Source: Armatimonadota bacterium
Lineage (GTDB): Bacteria > Sysuimicrobiota > Sysuimicrobiia > Sysuimicrobiales > Kaftiobacteriaceae
Assembly (NCBI GenBank): GCA_020028535.1
Contig: JAIBHM010000071.1
Coordinates: 1 to 8,652 of the forward strand
Reading direction: 5' to 3'
Length of the DNA stretch: 8,652 nucleotides
A program made the translations under genes and the position numbers. The notes below the pieces were generated by a model, which ran no database searches, was not told where the DNA came from, and worked only from the letters and a program-made list of their open reading frames with translations. Positions 6,952-8,652 of this stretch are shown piece by piece; position 1 is the stretch's first letter, and each line of letters starts with the position of its first letter.

Positions 6952-6963
6952 CTCTCCACCTCC
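6952..6963 (-). promoter_or_regulatory. Strong ribosome binding site of livK
   Basis: On the minus strand GGAGGTGGAGAG directly precedes the ATG at 6951, with six bases between GGAGGT and the start. It is the best Shine-Dalgarno match in the window. It lies in the 40-base gap after the MetE-like gene, so the abundant binding protein can be translated independently of its upstream neighbour. Confidence 0.8.
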
Positions 6964-6991
6964 GAGCTTCCGCGGGTTGTGTTGGGTTGTA

Positions 6992-8086
6992 CTATCGCCA
7001 CACTTCGCGTGCCGTATCGACCACGAGACCGAGCTTCGCCCACTGATCTTCTTCAGTCAGCAGGTTGCCTTCCATCGTCGACGCAAAGCCGCATTGCGGG
7101 CTGAGGGCCAGGTTCTCCAGCGGCACGTAGCGCGCCGCCTGCTCGACCCGGCGGATAAGGTCGCGCTTCGATTCCAATTGGGGCCGCTTGCTGCTCACCA
7201 GGCCGAGGACCACGGTCTTTCCCCGCGGGACGAACCGGAGAGGCTCGAACGAGCCGGAGCGCTCGTCGTCGTATTCCAGGAGGAAGCGGTCCACCTGCAG
7301 CGTGCCGAACAACTTCTCGGCGATCGGGTCGTACCCGCCCTCCGCATACCACTGGCTGCGGTTGTTGCCACGGCACAGGTGAATCGCGAGCGTCACCCCA
7401 GGCCGGCGGGCCCCCTCCAGAGATGCGTTGTCCGCCCTGACCGCCTCGTCCAACGCAGCGTCCGGCTCGACGCCCATCTCATTGCGCACGTAAGCACGCC
7501 ACTTCGGATCGATGTAGTAGCTATAGCGCGGCGCGTCGATCTGAATGTAGTGAACTCCCTCCGAGGCCAGGGCCCGGATCTCGGCGCTCATGATCGGCAC
7601 GATATCCCACAAGAGGGCGGAGTGGCTCGGGTAGATCCGGTCGGTGATGCCGCCTTTGAACGCGATCGCAGGGAACTGGTTGGCACTGGGCAGGGTCATC
7701 TTGATCGGGCCGGGGCTGTGGGCTTCGAGGAATGAACGCTCGTGTTCGGTCATCCGGTGGATCTGCCGGAGCTTGCCCGTGACGATGCCCGTCACGCTGC
7801 TTACGGCGACTCCCGCGCCTCCGCCTGCCCACGAGCGGGCCACCGCGTCGCCGAGGTCAAAACCCTCGCAGGCATCAACCAAGTCACTCATGAAGTTGCG
7901 GCGGCGCAGTTCCCCGTCGGTGAAGATGCGAAATCCCAGCTCTTGCTGCCTGGCCAGCACGCGCAGGATATGGCGGTCCTCAATTGCGCGGAGACGATCA
8001 AGATCCGCCCCGGCGCTTCGCGCGTCCAGCAGTTCTGCGGGACGCAGAAGACTCCCCACCTGGTCGGCGCGGTACGGTCCACCCAT
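6992..8086 (-). CDS. MetE-like protein (cobalamin-independent methionine synthase II family)
   Basis: The protein is 364 residues from the ATG at 8086-8084 (MGGPYRADQVGSLLRP, the usual opening of this family); an in-frame ATG at 8149 would add 21 unlike residues. It corresponds to the C-terminal catalytic barrel of MetE alone, without the N-terminal half of full MetE. The zinc site is recognisable: His236 and Cys238 in IHLCRG, Glu271 in LLEYDD, and Cys332 in LSPQCGF. Other family segments are FTDGELRRRNF and IQIDAPRYSYYID. Relatives use zinc to activate a thiol for alkyl transfer: methionine synthesis, or epoxyalkane:coenzyme M transfer. Where the MetE motif has IQIDEP, this protein has IQIDAP, so true methionine synthase activity is uncertain. 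It sits between an intradiol dioxygenase gene (91-base gap) and a Liv-type transporter (40-base gap), suggesting a catabolic role. Confidence 0.85.
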   Translation of the reverse strand: MGGPYRADQVGSLLRPAELLDARSAGADLDRLRAIEDRHILRVLARQQELGFRIFTDGELRRRNFMSDLVDACEGFDLGDAVARSWAGGGAGVAVSSVTGIVTGKLRQIHRMTEHERSFLEAHSPGPIKMTLPSANQFPAIAFKGGITDRIYPSHSALLWDIVPIMSAEIRALASEGVHYIQIDAPRYSYYIDPKWRAYVRNEMGVEPDAALDEAVRADNASLEGARRPGVTLAIHLCRGNNRSQWYAEGGYDPIAEKLFGTLQVDRFLLEYDDERSGSFEPLRFVPRGKTVVLGLVSSKRPQLESKRDLIRRVEQAARYVPLENLALSPQCGFASTMEGNLLTEEDQWAKLGLVVDTAREVWR

Positions 8087-8177
8087 GCTCGTGCACCCTG
8101 ATCCGAGGGAATTTTGCGACAGTATTCGCCCCCGGCGCTGTGAACTCATGCCGGCCCGCTACCGCCATAAGAGGTCG

Positions 8178-8652
8178 CTAGCGCAAGGCTACGATGAAGT
8201 TGAACGTGGCGATCTTACCCTCAGGCGCATCGCGCATTGTCACGACAAGCGCGGGATTGAAGATGCCGTCGCGGGCATTTTGGGCTTCCCCGGGCACGTA
8301 GAGCTGCGTGGTGAGGGTGGGGCCGTTGGGCGCCCGGACTTTGACGTGGATGTGGCGCGTACGGCCCGTATAGAGACCGGGCATGACCGTCTCCAGGTAA
8401 TAGACCCCGGCATTGTCGGTGAACTGATGACCGCGCATCCGGAAGCCTGTGTTGTCGTACTCTCCTCGATCATCGGCCTGCCAGAAGTCGAGCCACGCCC
8501 CGGGAACCGGCCGGCAGTCCGGTGAGAGGACGTACCCGGTGACGATCAGCTTCGTGCCACCCATCCCCTGTTCGACCAGGGACGTGCGCTGCGGTGTATT
8601 TGCCTTGTAGAATGGGCCTTCTGTCTGTGACGGCGTCGCCCGGGCCGGTGCC
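8178..8652 (-). CDS. Intradiol ring-cleavage dioxygenase (protocatechuate 3,4-/catechol 1,2-dioxygenase family), partial
   Basis: The C-terminal 157 residues are visible; the reading frame stays open through 8652, so the start is outside the window. The ATG at 8564-8562 is internal, because family residues precede it: ATPSQTEGPFY, NTPQRTSL and VEQG. Core motifs follow: VTGYVLSPDCRPVPGAWLDFW, QADDRGEYDN, MRGHQFTDNAGVYYLETVMPG, GRTRHIHVKV and TTQLYVPGE. All four expected Fe(III) ligands are present: Tyr in GEY, Tyr in PGLY, and the two His of HIH. These non-haem iron enzymes open catechol-type rings between the hydroxyls, using O2, to give cis,cis-muconate-type products. The residues before TPSQTEGPFY (APARA) look like a linker after a signal peptide, as in exported single-subunit members, but the N-terminus is not visible. 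It lies 91 bases upstream of the MetE-like gene on the same strand. Confidence 0.88.
   Translation of the reverse strand, partial: APARATPSQTEGPFYKANTPQRTSLVEQGMGGTKLIVTGYVLSPDCRPVPGAWLDFWQADDRGEYDNTGFRMRGHQFTDNAGVYYLETVMPGLYTGRTRHIHVKVRAPNGPTLTTQLYVPGEAQNARDGIFNPALVVTMRDAPEGKIATFNFIVALR

Noticed and set aside
5779..7104. 441-residue plus-strand ORF antisense to livK
   Set aside because: A His/Arg/Gly-rich shadow frame over an intact binding-protein gene; no domain is recognisable.
8087..8149. 21-residue extension of the MetE-like protein from ATG 8149
   Set aside because: Family proteins open near MGGPYRADQVGS; the added residues have no resemblance to the family.

Overview
This is a GC-rich bacterial window with dense gene packing, GTG as well as ATG starts, and no RNA gene, CRISPR array or insertion sequence that I can recognise. 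The gene content (Liv-type transporter, MetE-like protein, stand-alone intradiol dioxygenase, S9 peptidase) is common in soil or sediment lineages known mainly from metagenomes, such as Rokubacteria/Methylomirabilota or Sysuimicrobiota-like groups. That placement is only an impression from gene style.

Left part (1-1372). The first 140 bases hold the start of a membrane-anchored protein, probably a sensor, on the minus strand. Diverging from it is a plus-strand ORF (230-895) for a membrane-anchored, proline/glutamate-rich protein with recurring Glu-Leu-Pro units. Converging on it is a broken ABC transporter ATPase of the nitrate/sulfonate/taurine type (927-1372, minus). It has a one-base frameshift near its N-terminus and has lost everything after the LSGG signature.

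Middle (1446-3218). An apparently intact S9-family serine peptidase (prolyl oligopeptidase/acylaminoacyl-peptidase type) lies on the plus strand. It has a propeller-like N-terminal half and a complete Ser-Asp-His triad. Its last 7 bases overlap the end of the convergent livM gene.

Right part (3212-8652). A minus-strand gene run, read right to left, encodes an intradiol ring-cleavage dioxygenase (N-terminus beyond the window), a MetE-like (cobalamin-independent methionine synthase II type) protein, and four parts of a branched-chain amino acid/amide-type ABC transporter. These are the binding protein (livK), one ATPase (livG), and two permeases (livH, livM). The last four genes overlap by 11, 4 and 4 bases, so they are almost certainly translated together. 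The second ATPase, LivF, is absent. Liv-type importers often take up aromatic acids and their breakdown products. The dioxygenase next door therefore suggests, by inference, that this cluster handles an aromatic or ring-cleaved compound rather than leucine. The role of the MetE-like protein in such a pathway is the main open question.
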